Below, piece by piece: positions 46,300-57,481 of a DNA stretch of 64,000 nucleotides. The notes beneath the pieces are model-generated. The model saw only the letters and a list, made by a program, of their open reading frames with translations. It was not told the DNA's origin and searched no databases. The stretch comes from Theocolax elegans (lineage: Eukaryota > Arthropoda > Insecta > Hymenoptera > Cerocephalidae): contig JANSJX010000008.1 of assembly GCA_026168455.1 (NCBI GenBank), positions 1,833,001-1,897,000 on the forward strand, read 5' to 3'. The position numbers and the translations under genes were made by a program. Position 1 is the stretch's first letter, and every line of letters starts with the position of its first letter.

Positions 46300-46930
46300 A
46301 TTCATAATGAATTAAAAAATATATATAATATACACCACCTGTCAGTCACAATAAAGTAATCCACGAAAAAGAAAAGAAAAGAAAAGGAAAGGAAAGGAAC
46401 GAAAAGAAAACGTAAATTTCTCATTTATTTCCGGGACTCCCCCTCGTCCAGTTTTCCCATTTACTTCTCGACGTAACGTAATACAGAATACCAATAATCC
46501 AAGAGTTGTAGATGGAGGGAGGGGCGAGAGGGGACGAACGCAACACCGAAGGCGCGAAAAGAGAAAAATCCCTCATATATATATATATATACATATATGT
46601 ACCGTGATAGTTGGTCGAGAAAGCTTGTTCGAAGAGCCAAAGAATCGGAAAGATTTTCGAGGTCACGCAGGACTGTACGTTTTTTCCCCTATTGTTGTTG
46701 GTTTTCTCTCTGGTATATATGACGTTGATCTGACGTTGCCATCACCAACGACCGCGAAGCTGATCCCGCCCTTTTTGACGTGATAAGCCCCTTGGCTTCC
46801 AGGAAGCCCCGGAGATTTCGAATTCGGACGCGTTACAATAAAGGCTGCAGAAGCGGCCGCCGCGAACACACGCGGGAATTCCTGGACCGATGATCGTTTT
46901 CTCTCGACCAACCGAGATTTATATACAAAG
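46300..46930. other. GC-richer island with GAAAA/GGAAA repeat
   Basis: Contains an AAAAG/GGAAA tract at 46370-46412 and a CpG-bearing block at 46500-46900. TGACGTTGATCTGACGTTG is a local direct repeat near 46720-46738. An 82-codon minus-strand frame (46663-46911) contains an Ala run and a Gly/Ser/Pro mixture. I do not recognise it. Confidence 0.4.
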
Positions 46931-49469
46931 AGAATGGAAGCCTTTTCTCCGAGTGTATTATGTATCTTTCGATGAAGAAACGTTAATACACTTTAACTTT
47001 GTATGCTGGAATCTTTTCTAGTTCTATAGATATATATAGGGTCGTGACTTCCCGAAAGAGATTACGAGAGATCCCTTTTAACTTTTCCTTTATACGTGTC
47101 TTTTCGTACTTTTTGTTGACACGTTTAATGATCCGTCACCTGATTTCATACGATTACCATGGTTAATTACATCCGTAACGAATAATTTTTTTTCCGACAA
47201 CTCCTAAAATCGTGATATTTTTCTTCCTTGGTGCGAAAATATTTTCGTATACGATTTAAACTAGAAAATTTCGTTCCGATAATACACTCTCGAGGATTAA
47301 TTACATTTTGAAATTATAATGAACGTTGTGCTATTACGTTTCTTCACGCGAGCGCGAACAATAATAATTACGAGATATCAGTGTTATCATCGTCGGGTGA
47401 AAACCACGGTAACTTAAAACGATGCTTTAATAAATCATAATAAAGGAATCCTCCGAAAATCCTCTACAGACTTCTTAGACGTGTTTTACGTCACCCGAAA
47501 TCCCTTTTCCCCAGTTGTACGAGAAACTTTCTGGGTAATATCATTTTTTTTGCTCGCTCCTTCCTCCGTATTTTTTTTTTCCAGCGAGCCCCGGCGTCTC
47601 ATCGTCATTTTTTAATTACAGCTTTCATGCGTGACCACAGCCATTTTAGAAGGTATCAGCGACGTTCCGTCATTGTTCTCCTTGTGATATCTGAAGATCA
47701 CCTTGGGTTTCTTTTACAAGAGAATGAACGCTCTCGGTGACAAAGCTCTGATTATACGTAGATTCACTGCATTTTCTCTTCGGCTATATATACACCCAGT
47801 GACCAATGAAGAGAAAACGAAAGGAAAAGGAAAAGAAAAAGAAAAAGAAAAAGAAAACAATAGTGGTATAAAAAAAATTGTATTTCTCGAGTGCTAGAAA
47901 TAATTTCGTCGTTTTCTTTATAAAAAAACACGTTAATGAAATTCAAGTGAAATAATGAGAAATGAGGTATAATTAAAGTAGGCGAGCTGCGTACAATTAG
48001 CCTCGCGTCTAATTTTAATGATACAGGCGCGCAAATATTTAAAAAGTTACACCGTATAAATTAATTACAACCGGCGTATATGAAATCTTAGTACAATAAA
48101 ATTAAAGCTTAATCGAACCGCGTATATTGCTACAATTTAATATTCTTCGAGCGAAATCGTCGAATTTTTAATTAGATTGTTTAAAATCCATCTTTCCGTA
48201 AAAACAATTAATTTATCCGAAACAATTATTTGTTCGAAAGTTTGGAATCTAAAAAAAAAGTATTTTAATTCGCTTTATTAAATTGCCCTTACTTTTAAAT
48301 ATTCAAATTTCCCTTTTTTTCTGAATAGTTAAATAACTGTTAGTAAAGTGAAAATCTTACAAGGTTATATATATATTTCTGACTTTCACAATATGAATTT
48401 AAATATTCATAAAAGCATAAAAGAATTTTAATCTAAAAAACGTTCATCTTATTTCCTGGAAAAGTTATAAAACTAGATGCTAAGAAATCAAAAAGTCACG
48501 TCAGACTTAAGTGGTTTAACGTTAAAATGAAAAAAAAAAGAATATATAATATTAAGTAATTGGTTTTATTATTCAATTTTAATTTGCATGTATTAGAGAG
48601 ATTATATAGAATTAAATTTCTAGCTTACATTATTTTAACAAAGAATATATATTTAAAATCAGTATTAATTTGATTATTAAAAATACATGTTAGTGAGGAA
48701 TATAGACATTTTTTTTCCTATCAAGTGCAGGGTATTGATTTTATAAAGATGGACTCTATTTCGAGAAAATTAATTTAATGTAACATTGTAGCTAGGTAGT
48801 ACCTTTTGGTACCTATAAGACAAGTTATATTTAGGCTTAAAAAAATTTAGAATGATTTAAAAGGTCTAATTTTTTTTTTCTTATCCACCCTAAAAATATG
48901 GCATACAAATTTATCAGGATTAAATGGGCGCATTAATTTATAAAATTCTAATAATTCACTTATCTTTGTTTATTAACAATCAATTTACTCATAATAATTA
49001 ATGAAATATATTAAATCTCAATGGAAGAATCTGGTTTTAAAAATAGTAATTAATTATTATGGATGTAATCTCATATTGCGCAGAAATATCGAAAATTTTG
49101 ATAAATGATTTTTTTAATGATAACAAATATTACGATATTAAATAAATTCAATATGTAAAAAAATTATATTTGAGTATTCAAAACAAAAATTAAAAGTTAT
49201 ATTTTTGTGCGCTGTGTAAAAAAATATAATGTCGAAATATTTTAATAATAATTGTGCGGTGCGCATATAAATAATGTGTTTTTATGAGCACAATCCACAT
49301 TATAGTCAATATTTTTGGATAAAATGGAGCACATAGATAGATTATTTATAAACAAAGAACAGTGATTCCTTCGAGTTGCATAAAAATTTTGCTTTTATAT
49401 CTAATTCTACGATATTTTTACTTTGGTAAGGCAAGAAGAGTGACAATTGGTCTTGAAACCTTAAAGGTT
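46930..49469. other. AT-rich non-coding stretch
   Basis: Contains an (AAAAG)n tract at about 47818-47858 and a small GGTAGTACC/GGTACCTA stem near 48790-48812. There is no long open frame after 47.95 kb. Nothing else is recognised. Confidence 0.5.
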
Positions 49470-50030
49470 AGGTGGAATTGTACATTTTCAGTGCAAAAAC
49501 TTTTTAGAGTGTCCTTGTTGTATTGACTTGGAACTTTGTAGAATTATTTATTATTTAATTATTTAGTGTGGTTGTGTATTCGGGTTTTGTATAAAAGTGC
49601 GTATTTTTTTCAAATAAATGTAATAATTATCTTTTTCTTTACCAGATCTGTTACGCACAGGGTATGCCACCCCCTTAAGGGAGTTCTAACTTAACTTTTA
49701 TCCTCCCCACCCTACAAACCGAGCTAAACAAATAATTTAATAATAAATAATAATATATGACATAGTATTTAAAAAAGTATATAGGAGAAAGCGCGTCTTT
49801 GTTTACAAACAATATATCTCGGTGAAAAATTTGAAATAAAAGAAAAATAATCAGTTCTTCCAGAAACCCCTTACCGAGAAGCGGTGATTATTGATTTTTT
49901 TTATACTTTTGGTATAATACGAGTATTCTTGGAAATGCGATAAGTTTTGCAGAAAGGTCAATTGTTTGTAAACCAAGACGCGTCTTCCGGTACTTTATCA
50001 AATACCACCCTGTTTTTTAATTTATACACC
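49470..50030 (-). mobile_element. palindromic repeat family P, copy 2 (opposite strand)
   Basis: Read on the minus strand, this copy carries in order GGTATTTGATAAAGTAC, GAAGACGCG, TTCTGCAAAAC, ACCAAAAGTATAAAAA, GGTAAGGGGTTTCT, TTTCTCCTA, TTGTTTAGCTCGGTT, AACCCGAATACA, AATAATTAAATAATAA, AAGTCAATACAACAAGGAC and ACTGAAAATGTAC. This is the same order as at 14270-14755. It also shares GTATGCCAC with the 14.9 kb part. No protein is encoded. The ends are approximate. Confidence 0.7.
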
Positions 50031-50193
50031 TATATGAAACTATTTATTTAACTCATTTGATAAGGATAGAGATGACAAAAGTTGACTGCACCCCATTTGA
50101 TTATTTTTTTTAATATTTCTAAGGTTAATAATAGCTACTTAACAGCTTGCAATGTTACTTTCTAGTAAAAAATAAGCCACTCGTTACTTCCTT

Positions 50194-50389
50194 AAGGGGA
50201 TGTATAATAGCTAATTACAGATTTCTATAATGCATTTATCGTTATTTAAATTTGTTTTTGATTTTTAGATAATTATTGCTCTCACCGCACATTTGATATG
50301 TATATTAAAAAATACGAGATGATAAAAATAATGGGTAAATGAGTTCGATGGTAATATATACATAAAACAAGTTTGACATATCCCCTTAA
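50194..50389. mobile_element. TTAA-flanked MITE, copy 2 (complete)
   Basis: TTAA at 50194-50197 and 50386-50389 form a perfect target-site duplication around a 188-bp body. The body begins GGGGATGTATAA and ends TTTGACATATCCCC. The terminal word GGGGAT(G)T is shared with 6107 and, as CGGGATGTCGC, with 62396. This intact duplication establishes TTAA as the family's target. The interior is AT-rich with no gene. Confidence 0.85.
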
Positions 50390-50399
50390 AATAAAAAAG

Positions 50400-51152
50400 T
50401 AAATATAACTCACTTTATAAACACGAATATAAATTTACTTTTAATAAAGGATTCAACTATATATACAGATTTTTTATTTTTCGCTCGATCGTTACTTATA
50501 AAACAAAGCTTATAAGTACATACACCGATAAACTATCAAGTTAAAACATATGCGAGTGAATCCACTTCAAGTCCCCATATATTTGACGAGTCATCATCTC
50601 TCACTAGGAAAGATAATTAAAGCGTCGACGCGTCTTCTCCTTGAGAGAAGAAGGAAAATAAAAAAAATGGTATAGAAAGAGAAGAAGTTAAGGAAGGTAG
50701 AGAGGAAGAAACTCGAGTCTCGTGTCTGTTGAGAGAGAGAGGGAGAGAGAGTTGAGGTTGGCTCGAGGCGATTTTCTCTCGGCTGCGGTGTTGCTCGTTC
50801 TCTCGTCTCTTTTCATCTTTGCTTGTGCGCGCCCGCATTTTCCTTTGCCTCTCGGGGCTCGTTCATTCGGTCAGCCCACGATATTTCTCGCCTCGTCTAT
50901 CCCTCCTATAGTTTCTTCGAGAATCTTCCCTTTTCTCTCTAAGAATGTAGCTTCTTTCTTTTACAATTGCCCACGTGCTTATTTCGATCACCCCCCCCCC
51001 TCCCGCCTTTTTTTTTTGCTTCTTCGCGTACTTTGTGTGTACATTTGAGGAAGAAATTAGAGCCTGCATACTATTCAATGTATAGTCGCATACCTAATTG
51101 TTGATCAATTAAGGGGGTTCCATACTCAATGTTTGATGATTAATTAATAAAA
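50400..51152. other. GC-richer island (50.6-51.05 kb) with flanks
   Basis: Contains a GA-rich run at about 50732-50752, pyrimidine-rich DNA from 50770 and a 10-C run at 50991-51000. Frames on both strands are Ser/Arg/Phe-rich and unrecognised. Confidence 0.4.
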
Positions 51153-51428
51153 AAGTAGAACAGTATGTGAAAAAATAAAAGAAGAGGCGTCTTCGTTTAT
51201 TGACAATCTAACTGTGTGCTGAATTTTAGATTAATATATTATTGCGTTTTCGAGAAAAGTCTTACCAACAAATATCAATTCCTTTCACTTCGTTGAGGTT
51301 AGGTTCACATTTTTGGTAAGACTTTTCTCAAAAACGCAATATAATTTTAATCTGAAATTCAGCACACAGTTAGATTATTAATAAACGAAGGCGCCTCTTC
51401 TCTTATTTTTTCACATACTGTTTTATTT
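51153..51428. mobile_element. hairpin MITE related to family P
   Basis: The arms pair through ACAGTATGTGAAAAAATAA, AGAAGAGGCG, CGTTTATT, AATCTAACTGTGTGCTGAAT, ATTGCGTTTT and GAGAAAAGTCTTACCA. The loop is at about 51272-51308. The central TTACCA...TTTTTGGTAA stem, the adjacent TTCTC...AAACGC words and the outer GACGC motif parallel the inner hairpins at 14379-14412 and 49870-49915. There are no open frames. Confidence 0.8.
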
Positions 51429-51429
51429 A

Positions 51430-51890
51430 CAAATTTATTACTAATAATCGCGATTGCCGATAAGATAGGGAGGATAAATATTGACTATGGCACCCCGAGG
51501 GAAATCCGTACGTTTATAGAATAATTTTATATGCTAATAAAGGCTAATAGTTGGTATATATTTTGACGGATACAGAAAGTACAAGTATTAAACTTCCTTT
51601 TAGCAATCTCAGAAAAATAAAACAACTACTATATTTAAAGTAAGCAATGATTTAAGAAAAAAAAAGTATACCAATTCGTAGTTAAGTATACTAACCATTT
51701 ATTGATTGATTAAATTGTGTGTAGCAATAACATTTAAAATTATGTAAATTTTATTATTTTATTGAAATAATATACTGATCAGAAAATTGGTTCATAATCA
51801 AATATTGGGTACCTTACGGTATAACTTTAAGTAGTAATTTTGTACTTTCGTCAATGTAATTGTATATATATTGGAAGAAATATAGCAGCG
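51430..51890. other. AT-rich spacer
   Basis: Nothing is recognised. Confidence 0.4.
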
Positions 51891-52194
51891 ATTTGTGTAT
51901 ATGCGGAGAGAAACGTTATTGTAAAAATTACTATGTACCATTGAACGAAAGGGACAGACTTGATCTATCATAATTTTTGATATAATTATAGCAAAAATCA
52001 CTATAGGTATTGCATCTTTTGCTACTTGTTGTATGAAAAATTACTATGTTTATACTAAAATTTGCTATGTACATAGCAATTTTTATAGCGGCGCGAGTCT
52101 GTCCTTCCTAACCTACACAACATAGTAATTTTTCTTATAGATGTACTAATATTTACAACAAGGCTTCTCTCAGTGTGCATAAATCTATTATTTA
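51891..52194. mobile_element. MITE family C, copy at 52 kb
   Basis: The left terminal segment ATGCGGAGAGAAACGTTATT and its inverted partner AACAAGGCTTCTCTCAGTGT (near 52157) form the ends. Inside, AAAAATTACTATGT recurs in both orientations several times, and GACAGACT pairs with AGTCTGTC. The ends match the CGGAGA word of the 15.8 and 28.0 kb copies. The minus-strand frame at 51798-52001 is not called. Confidence 0.7.
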
Positions 52195-52199
52195 GATTA

Positions 52200-53375
52200 T
52201 TATTATTCTCTACACTTATTAACTACTTATTTTTTTATTTGGCTTAGTGGTATAAATTAACAAATTATTTAACAGAAAGTATCTACGACCGTTTATATCC
52301 ATTCCGTAATTATTTGAAAAGTCTTAGTTTTCGTATAAAGACGGTCGATATAATGTTGTAATGCCTTACTTATTACGATTCCTCTTCTAATGTTAAACGT
52401 ATAAGGCTATTCGTTCCCTCTAACAAATGGTCAAATCATTTTTCTTCATTAACTATGGACGGCGTTGATTAAAAGTTTCAAACACCGTATCTATTACTTT
52501 TCTTCGAATAGATATTCCTTTGAATTATATAATTCATCAGGGACACGTAACATCACGTTAGGAAGAGTATTTTCCTTGTTTCTAATTGACAAGCGTTAAT
52601 ATCAATGTTTAATGCACTCGTAAAGTTAATTAATTTTTTGCCTATGTGGAAATGGATACAATTTTTAAAGTATAAAACTAGGCATTTCCAAAAGATTGGT
52701 AGAAAATGGCTAGTTATGATAAAAAAATGGCTATTCCTAACTTCAAACCATTTAAAATTGCCATATTTCTATAAATTAAAAATATTTTACAGTAATGCTA
52801 TTGTCAATAATCAGAAATAAAAGTACATTCAGTTCAAAGCCCTTAATAAAAATAATAAAAAAAGTCCAATATATTCGTATCATTTTTGTATTTAAAAATT
52901 TCAAAATCCCTAGGTGCGCAATAAATACTGTAATAAATCGTATTATGTGTTACAACAAAAAAGATACATGAAACACGAAAAAAATAAAGTGATAAATAAA
53001 AACAAAACATTACGATCCGTTCGTGTATAAGCATATGTTTTACAATATTTGGTTACAAAATGTCGGTGCATATATCTAATGGGATATAGAATTATATATT
53101 TATAACTTACAAAACGTCGAAATTGACGAGCGAATTTTGAACAAACGTACCTGAAATAGAAAAACAATCAACACGTTAAAATATATACCTATACGACTGT
53201 TTGCCTTTTCGGAAGTATTTATATATGCAACGATATTTTTACAACGATATATAATGCGCATATTTTGAACTTTCACAATTAATGTTTATCGTAACATTAT
53301 CAGTTAAAATTAATTATTGATCATACCTTCACGTATATAAATCTCAAAATATATAAAATTCAAACATGTCGAACT
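52200..53375. other. AT-rich non-coding stretch
   Basis: A short stem pairing CGACCGTTTATA with TATAAAGACGGTCG lies at about 52286-52350. The rest is AT-rich with Phe/Tyr/Lys-rich chance frames. Confidence 0.45.
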
Positions 53376-53590
53376 TGGCAGATGATCATTTTTTACTTAT
53401 TATTTTATAAACAAATGAATAAATCTTTTTAAAAAAATCCTGAATGTCAGGGCCTTAAGTATATTTTAAATAATATACCCAAATTTTTTCAAATTTTTAA
53501 ATCCATAATTTGATTACGATGTTTGGGTAGAAAATTTATGCCTTTTTTAACTAATTATTACCGACAAAATTTTTTTTATTGAAGCTTTAT
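53376..53590. repeat. dispersed repeat D, copy 3
   Basis: GATCATTTTTTACTTAT, CAAATGAATAAATC, CCTGAATGTCAGGGCCTTA and ACTAATTATTACCG match the 43.7 kb copy in order, with an extra 70-100 bp before the last block. Within that insert, ACCCAAATTTTTTC and GTTTGGGT form an inverted pair. Confidence 0.6.
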
Positions 53591-53599
53591 CAGTCCCTA

Positions 53600-54773
53600 T
53601 TGGGACTATATGTATAGCTATATACATTTAGTTTACACAAGTTGTACATTTATCGTAGAACATTTTGACATCTAAGTGTTGCAAATGTATTATATTCATT
53701 ATATTTGTAGGTATATATATACACAATTAATGAACCATTTTGTATTGATATATATATTTCTTATGAGTTATATTAAAAAATGATCAACAATTGGGTGCTG
53801 CTCGTTTCATAAATTATCTCATTAAACACGATTAAGTTTCACATAAGTATATCATTTGAAATTTAGAGGACTCTGAGACCATCAAACCATTTACTGGACC
53901 ATCAAACTTTCGTTATATACATATGTACGGACTATACTGCAACTAGACCGAGTGACTCGCTATTTATCGATATTACACGTATATATATATATATAATTTG
54001 TTGAATGTAAATTTGCTGATTTTTTATAATATATACTTTGTAATAAAATATATAGGATACGAGGATCGTATAGAAATAAAATTTATTAAGCTATAATAGT
54101 TTGTACTTATTATCCAAAATGTATATATATATATTAAACTTTGGATGGTATAATTTACATCAAATCCTGGATTAGTATAGAAGTTCAACTTGCAAAGTAG
54201 GATTATTACTTCCATGTATCATCAAGAAAATGTAATACTTTTTTAAAGGGAATGTGAGAAAATTGACAATACAAATTGCATGTAAAGATCTCATTTTAAA
54301 TTATCGGGAATCTGTCACCTCTCGGGAGAGAACTAGTGCGCGCCTCTTGTTGTAAAGGGGTATAACTCACAACTAAAGCTCTTGTTACTTGCGCCTATTC
54401 ATCTCAAACACAATTTTGATTACGTTACATAAATTTAAAGAATGTATATTTTAATGAAAACTATTTCTTTTTTTTTATTCTCCGTTTTTAATAATCTTAC
54501 GGATTAACACGCGTAATATGTAAGTGTCACGTTACACAGTATGTCCTTATATTTATCAATAGAAGAGATAGTTACACTAGCTTCGCGAAAATGTTGTAAA
54601 TATGTGGATCGTTCGAAATAACTGGAATTTTTTTGTTTTAATTTTATCGATTATATTTGTTTTTTCTTATTAAAAATGAAGTGCATATACTTTAACATTT
54701 TATATTATTTTATAAAAACTTGAATGCTTCCTCGACTCTGGTTAATAAAATTATTTCGGTTGCTAAGCAACTA
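53600..54773. other. AT-rich non-coding stretch
   Basis: A small stem AGTCCCTATTGGGACT lies near 53593-53608, with TA runs near 53979-53994 and 54121-54134. A modestly GC-richer patch at 54310-54400 is unrecognised. Confidence 0.45.
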
Positions 54774-55376
54774 TATCGTCGCTTCCGAATTAGAAGGAGT
54801 TAACTCAGAACCCGGATAAGAAAGGTGCTAACTGATAACCCGCCTAGAAAAGGTGCTAACTCAGAATCCAACTATAAAAGGAGCTATCTCAGAATCCGTT
54901 TAGAAAAGCTGCTAACTCAGAATAAAGGAGCTATCTCAGTGTCCGCTTGGAAAAGGTGCTATTTCGGGCATTAAATTTTGGTATTCATTTTAAAGTTGGA
55001 ACTACGCCTGAAATTTATAATATTAATGTTAGTTTTTTTCCAGTAAAACATTTGACTTAATATTATTTGCGCAAATGTAAAGAAAAATATTACATCTATA
55101 GCAAATTTTATATTCTAACACATCTTGCATTCTAATTATGTATTATTATAAATTACTTATTATAAATTTAACGCCCGAAATAGCACCTTTTTTAAACGGA
55201 CTCTGAGATAGCTCCCATCATAGACAGATTCTGAGTTAGCACCTATTCTAAACGGATTCTGAGATAGTTCCTTTTATAGTCGGATTCTGAGCTAGCACCT
55301 TTTCTAGGCGGGTTTTCAGTTAGCACCTTTTTATCCGGGTTCTGAGTTAACTCCTTCTAATTCGGAAGCGACGATG
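54774..55376. mobile_element. foldback element with 28-bp tandem units in both arms
   Basis: Outer ends TCGTCGCTTCCGAATTAG and, at 55358-55375, its complement bound the element. Each arm is a head-to-tail array of about seven units of exactly 28 bp in most cases, with the pattern GGTGCTAACTCAGAATCCG then a TAGAAAA-like tail. In the left arm the units start at 54796, 54824, 54852, 54880, 54908 (shortened to 19 bp), 54927 and 54955. Units vary between GGTGCTAAC and GGAGCTATC types. The right arm (55164-55356) holds the matching units in mirror order and keeps the full version of the shortened unit. The AT-rich centre (about 54977-55163) encodes nothing. Terminal arrays of short repeats are an established trait of Foldback/Galileo-type elements, but no transposase is present here to prove the family. 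Confidence 0.88.
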
Positions 55377-55720
55377 TAAAATCTTCCTGTTTATCGCATT
55401 TTAATTTTGTATTTAAAACAAGTAGAAATTATAAAGTAAATTGAATCTCTACACAACCAATTCCCCATTAAGCTAACGACCACATATTTCCCCTTATGGT
55501 CTCCACGTCTCGTGGTCCTCTCTATATGTCCACAGAAGCACAACATGCGGCTCATTTGGGCTCACTAATCCCAATCTCTTCGTTGGATTAAGAAATAAAA
55601 GGAAATCAATCGCACAAAAATTGAGTACACTAAGAACTCAAAGATGTTCCAAAATAAGTGTAAAGGGTATATAAGAGATAAGATGAACTTTTTAGGCGAA
55701 TCATATTGTATCAATTTTGC
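55377..55720. other. AT-rich spacer
   Basis: Nothing is recognised. Confidence 0.4.
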
Positions 55721-56800
55721 GATTTAATCGTTGAAGGGTGGTATTATACGGTAGATCAACCGACGAAGGAAAAGTAAATTTAAACCGAGTGAAGCTCAAA
55801 TCGGAGAAACACCTGAAGAGCGCAAGTTTATCAGTGAGAGCTCGGGCGCGAGCGAGCGAGGTGCGCACTCGTGATGCTTACCGCGTCCAGCCGCGAAAAT
55901 TAGAGAAGTATATATCGCGGTGGGTGCCACGCGGGGCAGCAGGGGGGGGGAGGGAGGGAGATTGAGGGACGAAGCGGGTGGTGGTGGTGGTGGCCAGTGG
56001 GAAAGCAAGAGGGTAGCCTCGGGAATTATGAGAATTAGAGCGTTTTAACGAGTTTATCAGCGTCAAGTGCAATCTGCGAGGTAACTGCGAACGAGCTCTG
56101 CGGTTCCGGAAGGGAAAGCGCGCAAACCCGCTACAACCGATAAACCATCCTACGAGCCTGAAAACAGGATTAGGCCGGTATGTACACCCTCGATAATTCC
56201 GCGCGACTGACGGAACGTCGATAAAATATATGGCGAGTCCGCGTAAAAGAGGAAACCGTATGAATTTCACCTTTCACGCTTTGACGCCACACCGTAACCG
56301 AGGATACTGAGAGAGGGAGATCAGAGAACCTCGCGTGTTGCAACAGTAGCATCATTCTATACCTATATACCCATACCCTCTATGACTTTACCCGATAGAT
56401 AACGGAGTGACATCTACCAACTTTTATTCCCTATTGGCTGACTGGCTGACTATGTGTTTCCTTCCCACACCTTATATATATATATATGTATATATACACT
56501 GCACACCAAACGGTTCGTGGATTTCGAATTGTCTGTTCTTATACTACCTATATATACATCCACTTTCTATACTTGGATTCCTTCGCTTCTCTTATTTATT
56601 TTTTTTTGTTCATCCACCTCTATCTCGGTCGTTGCAGTCAGAATTTTTGTCTGGTGGGTATATCCGGTCCGCCTTTTTCTTTTACCAGCTGATATTTCGA
56701 GAATCGATGTTTTTTCCCAATTGGTATACGTGTGCGAGTGAGATTTTCTCGTGCCCGATATATACACACACACATGCGTGAAAACGAAGAGAGTGAAAAA
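55720..56800. other. GC-richer island
   Basis: CpG-rich at 55840-55930 with GCGAGCGAGC words, an 8-G run at 55942-55949 and a GGT repeat near 55977-55992. The DNA then grades into pyrimidine-rich sequence (56400-56700). Frames on both strands (up to 130 codons) are not recognised. Confidence 0.45.
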
Positions 56801-56944
56801 CATCCTCCACCGTGTTATTTGTACTATGCGTTATTGACTTTGTGCATCAGTTATATAGACATTTTGTTGAAGTTTCCGTTGAAAAACTGTTATTGTTTAT
56901 GTTCGTTCTTTTCGCGATGTGCAGTTTCGCGCGTCTTTTTAACG

Positions 56945-56953
<9 letters not shown>

Positions 56954-56985
<32 letters not shown>
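56954..56985. repeat. (GT)n microsatellite
   Basis: About 15 GT units preceded by TATATATA. Confidence 0.97.
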
Positions 56986-56990
<5 letters not shown>

Positions 56991-56999
56991 TTTATATTC

Positions 57000-57481
57000 A
57001 TCCTTGCAAAAGTGCAAAGTGCATTTTCGATAAATAACGCAGTATTCCGAAATTACAAACATTTTGGTTGAAAGGGCATATAATGTATACTCAAAATTGT
57101 GGCCTGAACGGGATGTGAACCCCATAAAGCAGAAAAATTTTATTCTTTATTAAACGAGGAATTTAATTTATCGAAAAAGGTTCTGTAACGATGTTGGGTT
57201 TCCTTAGATAAGATAATCTGCGAATGTCCTCAAATTTTTTTATTGATGAATCAGCAAAATTTTTGGGCAACCGTGAATCATTGTTTTATATTATAGCTAT
57301 ATATTACAAACCAAAAATGGTTATTTACTTATATTTAATTAATTATTGATTATTTCTTCAATATCTCTGTGTTTCGTTCTCTATTTATTTAGAAAAATAT
57401 CTGTAATTTTTTGTTCAGATTTTTCGTACAATGAGGTATTAAAATTTTTGAGAATCTTTAGATAGGTCTTTGCAAATTGAA
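57000..57481. other. AT-rich spacer
   Basis: GGGATGTGAACCCC near 57109-57122 looks like a tRNA T-arm on the minus strand, but no cloverleaf surrounds it. Nothing else is seen. Confidence 0.4.

Noticed and set aside
57105..57125. tRNA T-arm-like word (minus strand GGGGTTCACATCCC)
   Set aside because: No acceptor stem, D-arm or anticodon stem can be placed around it, and no A box lies at the right distance for a tRNA-derived SINE.
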